Of a stretch of DNA of 64,000 nt, positions 28,427 to 37,792 are shown one piece after another. Source of the stretch: UBA4660 sp034408895 (GTDB lineage: Bacteria; Bacteroidota; Bacteroidia; Flavobacteriales_D; Sanyastnellaceae); NCBI GenBank assembly GCA_034408895.1, contig JAWXCI010000026.1, positions 3,127 to 67,126 on the forward strand, in the 5' to 3' direction. The translations under genes were made by a program, and so were the position numbers. Position 1 is the first letter of the stretch. The number at the start of each line of letters is the position of its first letter. The notes beneath the pieces were generated by a model. It did not search any database. It had not been told where the DNA came from and worked only from the letters and a program-made list of their open reading frames with translations.

Positions 28427-29731
28427 TCAGTTACACACCAGCCCGAATTCAGATGTGAAGATGAGTAAGTCGCCCACGTTCACCACACCGTTTCCATCCA
28501 GGTCGGAGTCGCAGGTATAGAGGCAAATGTCTGGGCAATTGGCCAGCGGATTGAAATTGGCCGCGGCAGCTTCGGTACATCCCGATACAATATCACCCAG
28601 AGCAAAAACTTCCGTTTGGTTTGCACCTCCACTTATCACGTTTTCATTATCGTAATAGGTCCAGCTTATTTCATATGGAAAGTAGCCTCCTGTCACCGTA
28701 ATCTCATAGCACCCATCATTGAGGCAAATTTTGTCGATCCCTGTAAGGCCGCTACCCAATTTGCCTTCATAAATGAGTTCACCCGTCCAGTTGGTGAAAG
28801 AAAAAGTGGCACCGTTCCATCCGTCACCAAAAGAATCATTCTGCACGAAAGTTGCGCAATTCCAGTAGCAGCACTCCCCGTTTTGGGTAGTTGCAAAGGG
28901 TTCGTAGTTGCAGGCATCGTCATTGGCACAGCCACTGTAGCAGCAATCGCCCCCGAGACCGGTATATTGATCAAACGGGGCGCCACCACTTGCCGCAGTC
29001 ACCATGCCACCACCCGGCAGTGCATTGTGCAAGGTCCATGAAATTTCTGAAGGGAAACTTCCGCTGCTCACCACCACCTGGTAGCAGCCATCCGGCACGC
29101 ACACCCCCACTTCGCCATATCCACCATCAGCCAATGTTGTATTGATATACCAGGTGCCATCGTTGCCCACCAGGGTGAGGTATGCACCGTTCCACCCGTC
29201 ACTGAAGGAATCGCTCATGTAGAGAATGGCACAATTGCCATAACAACATGAACCGTCATCACAGTTTGCATAAGAGTTGAAGTTGCATGCAGAGACGTTT
29301 GTGCAACCGTATTCGGGTATGCCGAGCGTAAAGTATGGGCTGAATCCTGCATCGCCACCGGTGAGGTAGGTATCAAGATCCTCGTAAGCTTCCCAGTGAA
29401 TTTCATCGGGATAGAGTCCCTCCGATACGAAGATGTAATAACATCCACCCGGAAGACAAAAGTTAGTATAGTAACTATAATCGGTGGTGAAAGTGGCCGA
29501 ACCCACCGTATTGTAATTCCAGTCATATACGTAGAGTATTGCCCCGTTCCACCCGTCACCGTAAGAGTCGTAGAGGAAAAGATCGAGGTACGTGCACAAC
29601 TCCTGGTCGGAGTCATTGCCCACTTGCACAGGGCGCATTTCAGAAAGTGGCACGGGTTCGGATGCAAAAGCACTGACAGAAAAACTTGCAACGAGTGCAA
29701 TACAGCAAATGCTAGTAAAAAGTGTTTTCAT
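28427..29731 (-). CDS. Secreted protein with three DSYGDGWNGA modules and a dockerin-like end
   Basis: 434-aa exported protein (signal MKTLFTSICCIALVASFSVS). It has three modules of about 120 aa beginning DSYGDGWNGAILYVYD (near residue 54), DSFSDGWNGAYLTL (172) and DSFGDGWNGATFSF (298). Each continues to a 'CLPGGCYYIFVSEG...PDEIHW' box. Between the modules are Cys-rich links such as GCTNVSACNFNSYANCDDGS. The end is a single dockerin/EF-hand-like unit DSDLDGNGVVNVGDLLIF plus TSEFGLVCN. It has no recognisable T9SS sorting domain, so export beyond the outer membrane, or anchoring, may depend on that last unit. The promoter and terminator are its own. Confidence 0.82.
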   Translation of the reverse strand: MKTLFTSICCIALVASFSVSAFASEPVPLSEMRPVQVGNDSDQELCTYLDLFLYDSYGDGWNGAILYVYDWNYNTVGSATFTTDYSYYTNFCLPGGCYYIFVSEGLYPDEIHWEAYEDLDTYLTGGDAGFSPYFTLGIPEYGCTNVSACNFNSYANCDDGSCCYGNCAILYMSDSFSDGWNGAYLTLVGNDGTWYINTTLADGGYGEVGVCVPDGCYQVVVSSGSFPSEISWTLHNALPGGGMVTAASGGAPFDQYTGLGGDCCYSGCANDDACNYEPFATTQNGECCYWNCATFVQNDSFGDGWNGATFSFTNWTGELIYEGKLGSGLTGIDKICLNDGCYEITVTGGYFPYEISWTYYDNENVISGGANQTEVFALGDIVSGCTEAAAANFNPLANCPDICLYTCDSDLDGNGVVNVGDLLIFTSEFGLVCN

Positions 29732-29764
29732 GTTAAACTGTTTTTTGAGATGAATTGAATGATG

Positions 29765-29795
29765 TAAATGTAGGTTTTATTTCAAAACCACTCAA
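29765..29795 (-). promoter_or_regulatory. Promoter of the three-module protein gene
   Basis: Minus strand TTG (29793-29795), 20-nt spacer, TACATTTA (29765-29772), one base from the TAnnTTTG consensus. It gives a 5' leader of about 30 nt. Confidence 0.5.
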
Positions 29796-29837
29796 GCGTA
29801 TTTCAGCCTATAGATGATGTATGTTCATGAAAAAAAA

Positions 29838-29869
29838 CAACCCCCGCCCATTTTTCATGGCGGGGGTTG
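29838..29869 (-). terminator. Intrinsic terminator after the 2416-aa protein
   Basis: Minus strand CAACCCCCGCC / GGCGGGGGTTG stem of 11 bp with a 10-nt loop, followed by TTTTTTTT, 24 nt after the stop codon at 29894. The stem and the flanking ATATCAGATA are shared with the terminator at 28359-28390. Confidence 0.9.
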
Positions 29870-29893
29870 TTATATCAGATAGTCTGCAAATTT

Positions 29894-32800
29894 TTATCTC
29901 TCCACAATTACACGTTTTACTTCCATGTCATTGAGCGAGAAGAGTCGGATGTTGTAAATACCATCTTCAAGATTTCCTGTCTCGAAATTCACATTCACCG
30001 TTTCACCGGCTTTCACTGTTCCGTGGAAAAGCTGTCCGATTTTTCTTCCGGCCATATCGAACACATCCATGGTCAGCGTGTTGTTAATGGTTGAGGTGAA
30101 GCTGATGAAGGCGTTGTCCTTCGTTGGGTTCGGATTCACCGATACGATGTCGAAACTTCCCTCAACTGGTTTTTCAACTCCCGGATTTTCTTCTGTGCCG
30201 GGTGCTGCCGGAGTGAGGTCATCGAAGGATATGGTTTGCGACCAGCAAGTTGTGTTGTCGGAGCAATCCGTAGCACACCAGGTGCGCACTATTGTATAAT
30301 CGGGACAGCAATTGTGTTCAAATGCAAGGTCGCCCGCACCATTTACTTCCAGCTCGCTTTGGGTTGATGCATCTACAATAAACCCATCGTGAGTAAACCA
30401 GCCACCCGAACCATAATTCTCGTTGAAGTTATTAGCACCAAATCCCACCTGGTAAGCAAATGCCAGATTAGATGGAGCGTGAGCAAGGTTAATGAACGAA
30501 CCTTCATAATCGCCCCAGCCGGTAAGTGTTGATGAGTTGCTCATATAATAATACAACCAGTCGAGGTAGTTTACTCCCACCTCTACACAATCCGATTTAT
30601 AATTGGTGTAATAAGGCTGCGAATCGAATGTGGGCCAATCCATACCATTTTCAAGCAACACGTTCACATAGAAACCACCGTTCGGGTTGTTCACGTTGAA
30701 CAGGGTTGCAGTGATAGTAGCAGTGCCGTCACCATTGTCAATGTATTCGCCTTCCAAAAGCTGGTAGTATTTATAAGCATTGGGCACATTGAACATAATC
30801 ATTGCCCAGTTTACAGGATAGTTGCAATCCGAATCCACCGCAGGAAATGCGGGAGTGAGGAGGCTACAATCGCCCTCACTTCCTGGTTCGGGCACATCGC
30901 CATAAAATTGTTCATTGTATTCTACCACCACATCATCATCGCAATTATCAGTTGCTGTTACAACAGGAGCTGCCGGCGCTTCATCTTGGCAATCGAGCAC
31001 CAGGTTGGCCGGTGTATCGCTAAGTACAGGCTCAGTGTTATCGTTTACAAAAACAGTGTAGGCAAGAAATGATTGGTTGCCGCATTCATCAGTGGCGGTG
31101 TACACCACAGTATAATAAGCGTTGCCACATTCGTCAACGAACTCGTAGTTGATGTCGTGAGTCACCGATGCTGTGCCGCAGTTGTCGCTTGCAGTTACAA
31201 CAGGAATTGCTGGAACCTCATCTGCACATTCCACCTCAACATCATCCACATCCTGGTCAAATGTTGGAGGTGTGTTGTCGTAGATAGAATAAGTAGTGGT
31301 TTCAGTGGCGGTGTTTCCGCAGGCATCCGTTGCAGTCCATGTAATCACAATCAGGTATTCATTCGGGCACTCACCCGCAATAATGTTGGTTGAAGAGGTT
31401 ACCACCGCATCACCGCAGGTGTCATCGGCTGTTGCTTCATCGGTTGGAAGTGCATCATCACATTCAAAAGAATCACCGGCAGGCACATATGTGAAATACG
31501 GTGCCACTTCATCCACATAGTGAATGATGAACTGGATAGTTGTTGAATTTCCGCAATCGTCCGTTGCCACGAATGTGTAGATTTCCGTGTGCTCATTAGG
31601 GCAATCACCGGGAACAGATGCAAACGAAGGAGTAACTGTTACATCTTCATCACACACATCAGTAGCTGTGGGTGTGATAACATCTACCACAATTCCGCAC
31701 GGTACATCAATTTCAAAACCTTCGATATTAAACACTGGAATTTCGGTGTCAGTGATAGTCACGGTCTGGCTCACTGATGTTGTGTTGTTGCAATTGTCGG
31801 TTGCTGACCAGATGTAAGTGTAAGTGTGCACACATGCATCGCCACCTTCAACAACGTCAAAATGAAGATCGGCTTCTTCATCACAATTGTCTGTGAAGAT
31901 GGGTACGAGCAAATCGTAAAACGTTCCGCACTCAATGGAGAAATCTTGCGGGTCGAATGAGGCCACAGGAGGTACGTTATCAGTAAGCGTAATGATTTGT
32001 TCCACTGTTGCAACGTTTTCGCAATTATCCCAAGCATAATATGTGCGGATGTAACTGCCGGTGCATCCTCCCGATATTGGTTCATCGTCATAAGTGATGT
32101 CAACTTCATCATCGCAGTTATCAGTAGCTGAAACAAAGATGCCCTGGTAGTTATCGCACGGCAGGAATATTTCTATTTCAAATGGATTGAACACCGGTGC
32201 AGTATCATCATAGATATTGAATGATTGGTAGAAGCTGGAGAAATTTCCACACTCATCAGTAGCAGTCCAGATGCGGTAGATAAGCCCGAAGCAATCGCTG
32301 TCCGAAATCACATTGTCAAAGTAAGTCAACGATACATCACCACACAAGTCGTATGCTGATGGCTCGACATAAGGAAGATCGTCATCGCACTGAACTTCAA
32401 AATACACCTGGTTGTTTTCAGAGAAAATCGGTGCATCGTTATCCACGTAGTGAATCGTGTAGTAAAGAGGAGTGCTCACATTACCGCAAGAATCTGTTGC
32501 TATCCAGGTATAAACTTCAGTCCATTCGTTCGCGCATTCACCCGGTGTAGTTGCGAGTGAAGAAGAGATTTCAACTGTATTGCATAAATCGTATGCTGTT
32601 GGTTCTTCCACAAGGATATCCGTGTTGCAATCAACAGTGATTTCGAAACCGTCGCTGGCCCAAACCGGTGAAGTAGTGTCTTCGATGGTTACAGTCTGAC
32701 TTACAGAAGTTGTGTTGTTACAGTTGTCAGTTGCACTCCACGTATAAGTGATGTAATGCACACAATCGTCACCTGATTCTACAACATCGAAATCAAGCTC

Positions 32801-35800
32801 AAGTTCTTCATCGCAATTGTCAGTGAAAATGGGAACAAGAAGATCGTAGAACGAACCACACTCTATAGTGAAGTCTTGCGGGTCGTATGATGCAAATGGA
32901 GGCGCATCATCAGTGAGGGTTATGATTTGTTCAAATGTGGTTGAATTGCCACAATAGTCAGAAACGTAATAAGTGCGGATGTACCTTCCAGTGCAGCCAC
33001 CTGAAGTTTCCACATCGTTGTAATCGAAAAAGATGGAATCGCCCTGGCAATTGTCGCTGGCGGTGATGTAGATGCCCTCATAATTATCACAAGGCAAATC
33101 AATTTCAATTTCACCCGTTACAACAGGCGCGTTAGTGTCAACGATTTCAATTACCTGCACATACTGGCTCTCGTGGCCACAAGCATCAACCGCAACGAAC
33201 ATGCGATAGATCAATGTGTAGCATGGTGATTCGAATTCAACAACGTCAGTATGCGTGATAGCAACGCCATCACAGTTGTCCACTGCAGTTGGTTCGAGGT
33301 AAGGAATTTCTTCATCACATTCAACCAGTATGTAATCGGTTCCACTGGTAAATTCAGGTGCAGTGGTATCATCCACATAAATGAGCTGCGCTGCTGTTGC
33401 AATGTTTCCACACTCATCTTCCGCATAGAATGTGCGGATAATGAGGAAAGCCTGCGGGCAATCTCCCGCCACATCTTCATCGGAATATGTAATCGTCACT
33501 GATCCACAGTTGTCATAAGCGTATGCATTTTCGAAGATGATAGGTTCATCACACTCGTAGTTAGCAGTTGCAGGAACAAAAGAGAACACTGGAGGTGTGG
33601 TGTCGTCCACGTGGACAACGGTCACGCAAGTACTTGTGTTTTCGCAAATGTCTTCTGCAGTATAAGTGATGATGAGCTCATAACTCTGCGGGCAATCACC
33701 TGCAACAATCGCTGTAGTCCAGGTAAGCGTGACTTCTTCACCGCAGTTATCAATGGCAGTTACATCAAGATCTTCTACCGATGGAACGTCATCACACTGT
33801 GCATTTACTTCACCGGGACAATCAATAGCTGGCGGTGTTGTGTCAGTAAGAGAGATAAATTGGTTGGCCGTGGCTATGTTGCCACAATCATCCACCGCTG
33901 TGTAGGCACGGTAGTATCCGCCAAGACATCCGCCCGAAACGTAAGTTTCCACGTAGGTCACCACCACATCATCATCGCAGTTGTCGGTTGCAGTAAGAGG
34001 TTCCACTGAATCAAGATCATCGCATTCCACCCATAGGGTTGATGGATGATTTTCAAACACCGGTTCCGTAGTATCGTGAATGGTGATAACCTGTGTATGA
34101 GTAGCAGTGTTACCACATTCATCGGTGGCAGTGTAGGTGCGAATGATTATTGCGTTGCACTCATCACCGTCCGATGACTCAGAAAATCCATAAGTCACGT
34201 TGCTGCAATTGTCTATAGCCACAGCGGTTCCTGTAGGAATTTCATCGCTGCATTCAATGGTAATGTTTTCAGGCACGAATGTGAAAATCGGTGCCGTGTT
34301 ATCCAGTACATGAATGTGCTGTATGCAATACGCGCGGTTATCGCAGTCATCTTCTGCAAACCAGGTGCGGATAAGTGTGTAGTAGCACGGGAAATCCCCT
34401 TCCATTTCTTCTCCCACATAAACGATTTCAACTTCGTCATCGCAATTGTCGGTTGCAGTTAGGTCTGAGGCAACGGCAAGAACCTCATCGGGACATTGTA
34501 CAAATACATCACCGGGACAATTGTCGAATACAGGAGGTGTGGTGTCTTCCACATCAACTGTTTGTTCAACCACGGTTAGGTTACCATTGTCATCTACAGA
34601 CCAATAGATATGTGTGAGCACCGTATTATTAGGGCAATCTTCATCAAATACATCTTCACATTCTGCATTCACATTCACGTCACCGTGACCGCTCACTTCT
34701 TCACAATCCACTAATCCGTGGTAAGTGAACCAGCCTGAAAGACCGTAGTTGCAGTTCTTGTTATTCGCACCTTGTCCAATCTGGAAACCGTAGTAGTAAT
34801 CAGAAGGCATGTGTTCAAGAAAGAGGATGCTTCCTGCAAGGTCGCCTGCACCTGTTAGAGTGCTGAGGTCGTTCACCATTTCATAATAAGTCCAGTCTTC
34901 AAAGAGGTCCGGTTGAGCACAACCAAGATCGTCTTTGTAATCTCGACCGAGGGCTGACCATGTTGCCCAATCGGCAGCGTTTTCAAACCAAAGATTTAAA
35001 ATCCATTGTTCGTTAGCATTGGTGTTGTTCACCACAGTTCCCAAAAGATGCGCAGTGCCGTCATTGTTCTGCACAAATGTTCCACCATTGGCATCGAACA
35101 CAAATGCGTTCGTTGTCACCTGGCCATCGGCTGCAAGAACAGGAAGCCAAATCGCCCAGTCAGGACCGGGACCAACAGCTGTGGTCAAATCACAGGTGTT
35201 GGAAGGATCTCCTGTTTCACTGGTGAAGATGTTTACTTCTTCTTCGCCTGAACAATTGTCAAGCGCCCAGGCATCAACAGGACCGGGAACTTCATCAATG
35301 CATTGAACAGAAATTTGCGGATCGACACCGTAAATCACCGGACCTTGCGTGTCGCCTACTGTTATGTTCTGAACGAAGATGGTTTGGTTTAAGCAGCCAT
35401 CAACCGCTGTGTAGGTGCGAACGAATGAATAGGCGCATCCTTCTTCAACAATTTCACTTTCAATAAATGACACTTCTACTTCACCGCAATCATCAACGAA
35501 GAGCGGTGCAGGGATTCCATCCAACTCATCACATTCAAGCACTACTACAGACTGACCTGCTACTAACACTGGTGCAGTTTCATCAAGTATGTGGATGAAT
35601 GTGCTTTGTGTTTCTGAAAAGTTTCCGCAATTATCCACCGCCTGGAATACACATTCTATAAGTGCTACTTCCGGGCAATCCAAATCTTCAGGACCAGTGA
35701 TGATGAGTCCAATTTCAGTGATCTCTGGATCCTCATCACAATTGTCGGTAGCTCCGAGAGGAATCAAATTATTCGCAACAAAGAATGCAATGGCTGCTGC

Positions 35801-37144
35801 TTCGAATGCCGCCTCTTCTTCCGGAGTCATTTCACCGTTGAGATAGGCATTGATTTCTTCAAGTGATACCACATCGCAAGTTGTGTTCACAAACAACGGG
35901 TCTGGCATGATGAGCACGGGGGCTTCATCATCCACATCACCGCCAGTAGTTGAATTCGGACAATTGCACGATGAACACTCTCCTGTATTGCTTACATTGA
36001 TGATGAGGTTGATTGTAGTGCTCAATGGATTCTCGGCATCATCATCTGTTGAAACAAACGTGATAGTGTTTGCTCCAAGGTTGGCATTGGAACCAGTGAA
36101 CGAAAAAATAATCATGGATGGATTACCATCAGTGTTGGTAGTCACATTCAACCCAGTTGATGCAGTTGAAACTACCGTTGAAGCAGTCTGCCCGATTTCC
36201 GGTGCAAGGAAGGTCACAGTAATATCAACGGTTTCACCAACACATACCGTCATTTCATTTCCCGTTGGGAAACCTTCTGCAATGGGCGGAACGTTTTCAT
36301 CGCTGGCATCGAACTGGAGGCATTGGTTGTCTAGCCAGTCCACTCCATCATTATTTCCACCAGGTCCATCATAATCATCACCTGAATGGTCAAAGCGGCC
36401 AATCTGGATGAAGTCCACTCCATTGCCAGCATTGATTCCTACGGTGGCAGGGGTTCCACCAAAACCACCTGAACCGCCTGATGCGCTTCCAGTAGTCCAT
36501 GCCATATCATCATAGAAGAATGCCACGTTATTTCCAACTCCAATCAGGGGGTCGGTTCCATCGGTGATAATGAGTTGGAAGGTGTTAGTGAGATTCGTTT
36601 GTTCGTTGAAATATCCCACTCCCACCCAATTGATATAAACTGCAGTTGGGGTAACGAGGTACCACACTTCTCCCACTCCGCCCAAATCCACATCTCCCCA
36701 AAAGGGCGCGATCATGATAAAATCATCGGACGGAAAACCAGTAGATGAAAACTGCCAGTAAGGATCAGTGAAAGAAATGTTCCCGTTGATGTTGATGAAC
36801 AAGGAGGAATATGTATCGCCATAAAGATCGAATACAAATGGCAACACTAACTCATCCGATGAGCCATCATCCTGATCATCGCCACCTCCCCCCAGGTTTT
36901 CGAATGTGGGTTGGGTCCAGGTGGCAGGATCATGGGGAATGTAACATGCCCCGAATTCAGTGCTGCGCGAAGCGCTTTGCGCAATGATGGCCGACACATC
37001 AGGGGCATCATCAGGTAATGAAATTTGCACAGGTTGTGGCATCGCCATCTTAGCCTCATCACTTTGAGAAAGTGAGGTAAGTGACACAGAAATCAATGCA
37101 AGTGACATTAAAACAGCACTGAACAAAAAGTAAATTTTTCTCAT
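29894..37144 (-). CDS. Giant T9SS type A surface protein: nidogen-like head, about 18 HYR/Ig-like repeats (2416 aa)
   Basis: Signal peptide MRKIYFLFSAVLMSLALISV. Residues about 95-270 resemble a NIDO (nidogen-like) domain (LPFVFDLYGDTYSSLFININGN, split here as LPFVFDLYGD and SSLFININGN). A tandem array of about 18 modules of roughly 85 aa follows, each with ECDxxxP, ATDNCDxxV, RTYTAxDxCGN and DTTxPVF, the style of hyalin-like Ig repeats. Two copies of an unrecognised domain of about 175-190 aa interrupt the array (residues about 648-818 and 2091-2278). Residues about 2330-2416 are a type A sorting domain (VNPNPTKDNAFISF ... LEDGIYNIRL). Probably a long adhesive cell-surface fibre. Confidence 0.9.
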   Translation of the reverse strand: MRKIYFLFSAVLMSLALISVSLTSLSQSDEAKMAMPQPVQISLPDDAPDVSAIIAQSASRSTEFGACYIPHDPATWTQPTFENLGGGGDDQDDGSSDELVLPFVFDLYGDTYSSLFININGNISFTDPYWQFSSTGFPSDDFIMIAPFWGDVDLGGVGEVWYLVTPTAVYINWVGVGYFNEQTNLTNTFQLIITDGTDPLIGVGNNVAFFYDDMAWTTGSASGGSGGFGGTPATVGINAGNGVDFIQIGRFDHSGDDYDGPGGNNDGVDWLDNQCLQFDASDENVPPIAEGFPTGNEMTVCVGETVDITVTFLAPEIGQTASTVVSTASTGLNVTTNTDGNPSMIIFSFTGSNANLGANTITFVSTDDDAENPLSTTINLIINVSNTGECSSCNCPNSTTGGDVDDEAPVLIMPDPLFVNTTCDVVSLEEINAYLNGEMTPEEEAAFEAAAIAFFVANNLIPLGATDNCDEDPEITEIGLIITGPEDLDCPEVALIECVFQAVDNCGNFSETQSTFIHILDETAPVLVAGQSVVVLECDELDGIPAPLFVDDCGEVEVSFIESEIVEEGCAYSFVRTYTAVDGCLNQTIFVQNITVGDTQGPVIYGVDPQISVQCIDEVPGPVDAWALDNCSGEEEVNIFTSETGDPSNTCDLTTAVGPGPDWAIWLPVLAADGQVTTNAFVFDANGGTFVQNNDGTAHLLGTVVNNTNANEQWILNLWFENAADWATWSALGRDYKDDLGCAQPDLFEDWTYYEMVNDLSTLTGAGDLAGSILFLEHMPSDYYYGFQIGQGANNKNCNYGLSGWFTYHGLVDCEEVSGHGDVNVNAECEDVFDEDCPNNTVLTHIYWSVDDNGNLTVVEQTVDVEDTTPPVFDNCPGDVFVQCPDEVLAVASDLTATDNCDDEVEIVYVGEEMEGDFPCYYTLIRTWFAEDDCDNRAYCIQHIHVLDNTAPIFTFVPENITIECSDEIPTGTAVAIDNCSNVTYGFSESSDGDECNAIIIRTYTATDECGNTATHTQVITIHDTTEPVFENHPSTLWVECDDLDSVEPLTATDNCDDDVVVTYVETYVSGGCLGGYYRAYTAVDDCGNIATANQFISLTDTTPPAIDCPGEVNAQCDDVPSVEDLDVTAIDNCGEEVTLTWTTAIVAGDCPQSYELIITYTAEDICENTSTCVTVVHVDDTTPPVFSFVPATANYECDEPIIFENAYAYDNCGSVTITYSDEDVAGDCPQAFLIIRTFYAEDECGNIATAAQLIYVDDTTAPEFTSGTDYILVECDEEIPYLEPTAVDNCDGVAITHTDVVEFESPCYTLIYRMFVAVDACGHESQYVQVIEIVDTNAPVVTGEIEIDLPCDNYEGIYITASDNCQGDSIFFDYNDVETSGGCTGRYIRTYYVSDYCGNSTTFEQIITLTDDAPPFASYDPQDFTIECGSFYDLLVPIFTDNCDEELELDFDVVESGDDCVHYITYTWSATDNCNNTTSVSQTVTIEDTTSPVWASDGFEITVDCNTDILVEEPTAYDLCNTVEISSSLATTPGECANEWTEVYTWIATDSCGNVSTPLYYTIHYVDNDAPIFSENNQVYFEVQCDDDLPYVEPSAYDLCGDVSLTYFDNVISDSDCFGLIYRIWTATDECGNFSSFYQSFNIYDDTAPVFNPFEIEIFLPCDNYQGIFVSATDNCDDEVDITYDDEPISGGCTGSYIRTYYAWDNCENVATVEQIITLTDNVPPVASFDPQDFSIECGTFYDLLVPIFTDNCDEEADLHFDVVEGGDACVHTYTYIWSATDNCNNTTSVSQTVTITDTEIPVFNIEGFEIDVPCGIVVDVITPTATDVCDEDVTVTPSFASVPGDCPNEHTEIYTFVATDDCGNSTTIQFIIHYVDEVAPYFTYVPAGDSFECDDALPTDEATADDTCGDAVVTSSTNIIAGECPNEYLIVITWTATDACGNTATETTTYSIYDNTPPTFDQDVDDVEVECADEVPAIPVVTASDNCGTASVTHDINYEFVDECGNAYYTVVYTATDECGNQSFLAYTVFVNDNTEPVLSDTPANLVLDCQDEAPAAPVVTATDNCDDDVVVEYNEQFYGDVPEPGSEGDCSLLTPAFPAVDSDCNYPVNWAMIMFNVPNAYKYYQLLEGEYIDNGDGTATITATLFNVNNPNGGFYVNVLLENGMDWPTFDSQPYYTNYKSDCVEVGVNYLDWLYYYMSNSSTLTGWGDYEGSFINLAHAPSNLAFAYQVGFGANNFNENYGSGGWFTHDGFIVDASTQSELEVNGAGDLAFEHNCCPDYTIVRTWCATDCSDNTTCWSQTISFDDLTPAAPGTEENPGVEKPVEGSFDIVSVNPNPTKDNAFISFTSTINNTLTMDVFDMAGRKIGQLFHGTVKAGETVNVNFETGNLEDGIYNIRLFSLNDMEVKRVIVER

Positions 37145-37283
37145 CTTGAAAAAGCAATTTGGTTAATTAAGTACAATGTTCGGGAGGTTAAGTCCCGGTA
37201 TTTAGAAATCCACAGTTAGCTGCAAAAAATTATTCGTTGATTCTTCGCTTCATAGCTCAAGCACATTTTTTCAAAAACAAAAA

Positions 37284-37312
37284 AAATCCCCCGGCTATGA
37301 AACGAGGGATTT
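37284..37312 (-). terminator. Intrinsic terminator of a small upstream unit
   Basis: Minus strand AAATCCCTCG pairs with CGGGGGATTT (10 bp, one G-U) around a 9-nt loop, followed by TTTTTTGTTTTTG. It lies 140 nt upstream of the 2416-aa gene start and overlaps the end of the ORF at 37295-37615, so it closes a separate short transcript. Confidence 0.8.
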
Positions 37313-37615
37313 TTCTTTAAGTATATCAACCTTGAGATCAAAATTGGAAATGATCGTCTGGCCATTGTAAGTAGTGCTTGCCAGTTTACGTTTTTGCAGG
37401 CACAGGTTCTGACTTCCGTTTACAGAAGTGGCTCCATCACAGGTTTTACTGATCTCCCAACCTAAACCAGTCGTGTGTCTGGAAAGCGTTTTCATTTTTC
37501 TGAAATCGTTTATGTTCAACACAACTTGCCTTTGGGAAGCGGTAGCAACACAGCCGTGCATTGCGGTTAAGCAGTCGCAGTGCACGGCATGTTGGCTATA
37601 AGTAGTTAAAGGCAT
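37295..37615 (-). CDS. Small hypothetical ORF in a terminator-bounded unit
   Basis: 106-aa frame starting MPLTTYSQHAVHCDCLTAMH (ATG 37615; a TTG lies 11 codons upstream at 37648). It has Cys residues in a CDCLTAMHGC cluster near the start and a polar, basic second half (CDGATSVNGSQNLCLQKRKL). No signal peptide, membrane helix or known domain is visible. It sits between a good promoter and terminator on the same strand, which supports a transcript; whether that RNA is translated is uncertain. The stop codon lies inside the terminator stem, which is unusual for a coding gene and leaves open a non-coding RNA of about 470 nt. Confidence 0.4.
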   Translation of the reverse strand: MPLTTYSQHAVHCDCLTAMHGCVATASQRQVVLNINDFRKMKTLSRHTTGLGWEISKTCDGATSVNGSQNLCLQKRKLASTTYNGQTIISNFDLKVDILKEKSLVS

Positions 37616-37721
37616 AAATCTCTGTTTCAATTGGGTTGGGTTAAACAACCTGGAAAAGCCTGTAAGTTCAGCTTTTTTGCAGAGAGTAGAAGTCAGTAAA
37701 AATGTTTTCAGTCCTTAGTCA

Positions 37722-37755
37722 CTTTTGAACTCAACGAGGTGTCTCGTTCAAAAGC
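37722..37755 (-). repeat. Hairpin at the predicted 5' end of the small transcript
   Basis: Perfect 9-bp arms CTTTTGAAC and GTTCAAAAG enclose AACGAG / CTCGTT as an alternative inner stem with an ACAC loop. It begins about 5 nt after the -7 element at 37760-37767, so the RNA would start with this hairpin, as in stabilised or regulatory RNAs. Confidence 0.55.
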
Positions 37756-37759
37756 GGGG

Positions 37760-37792
37760 CAAGTATATGGTGATGTTCGACTAAAATCCAAA
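37760..37792 (-). promoter_or_regulatory. Promoter of the small transcription unit
   Basis: Minus strand TTTG (37789-37792), 21-nt spacer, TATACTTG (37760-37767), one mismatch from TAnnTTTG. The remaining bases to the SOD gene (37793-38011) hold only a CGCTTG-TCAA-CAAGCG hairpin at 37960-37975 and no gene. Confidence 0.55.

Noticed and set aside
28427..29731. Cellulosome-type cohesin/dockerin system
   Set aside because: The EF-hand-like units resemble dockerin, but no cohesin, scaffoldin or cellulase is in the window; only a dockerin-like description is justified.
20666..37144. Periodic DNA that might suggest a repeat array such as CRISPR
   Set aside because: The periodicity (about 225-270 nt) comes from diverged protein modules (PKD, Ig-like, HYR-like); no short identical repeats with spacers.
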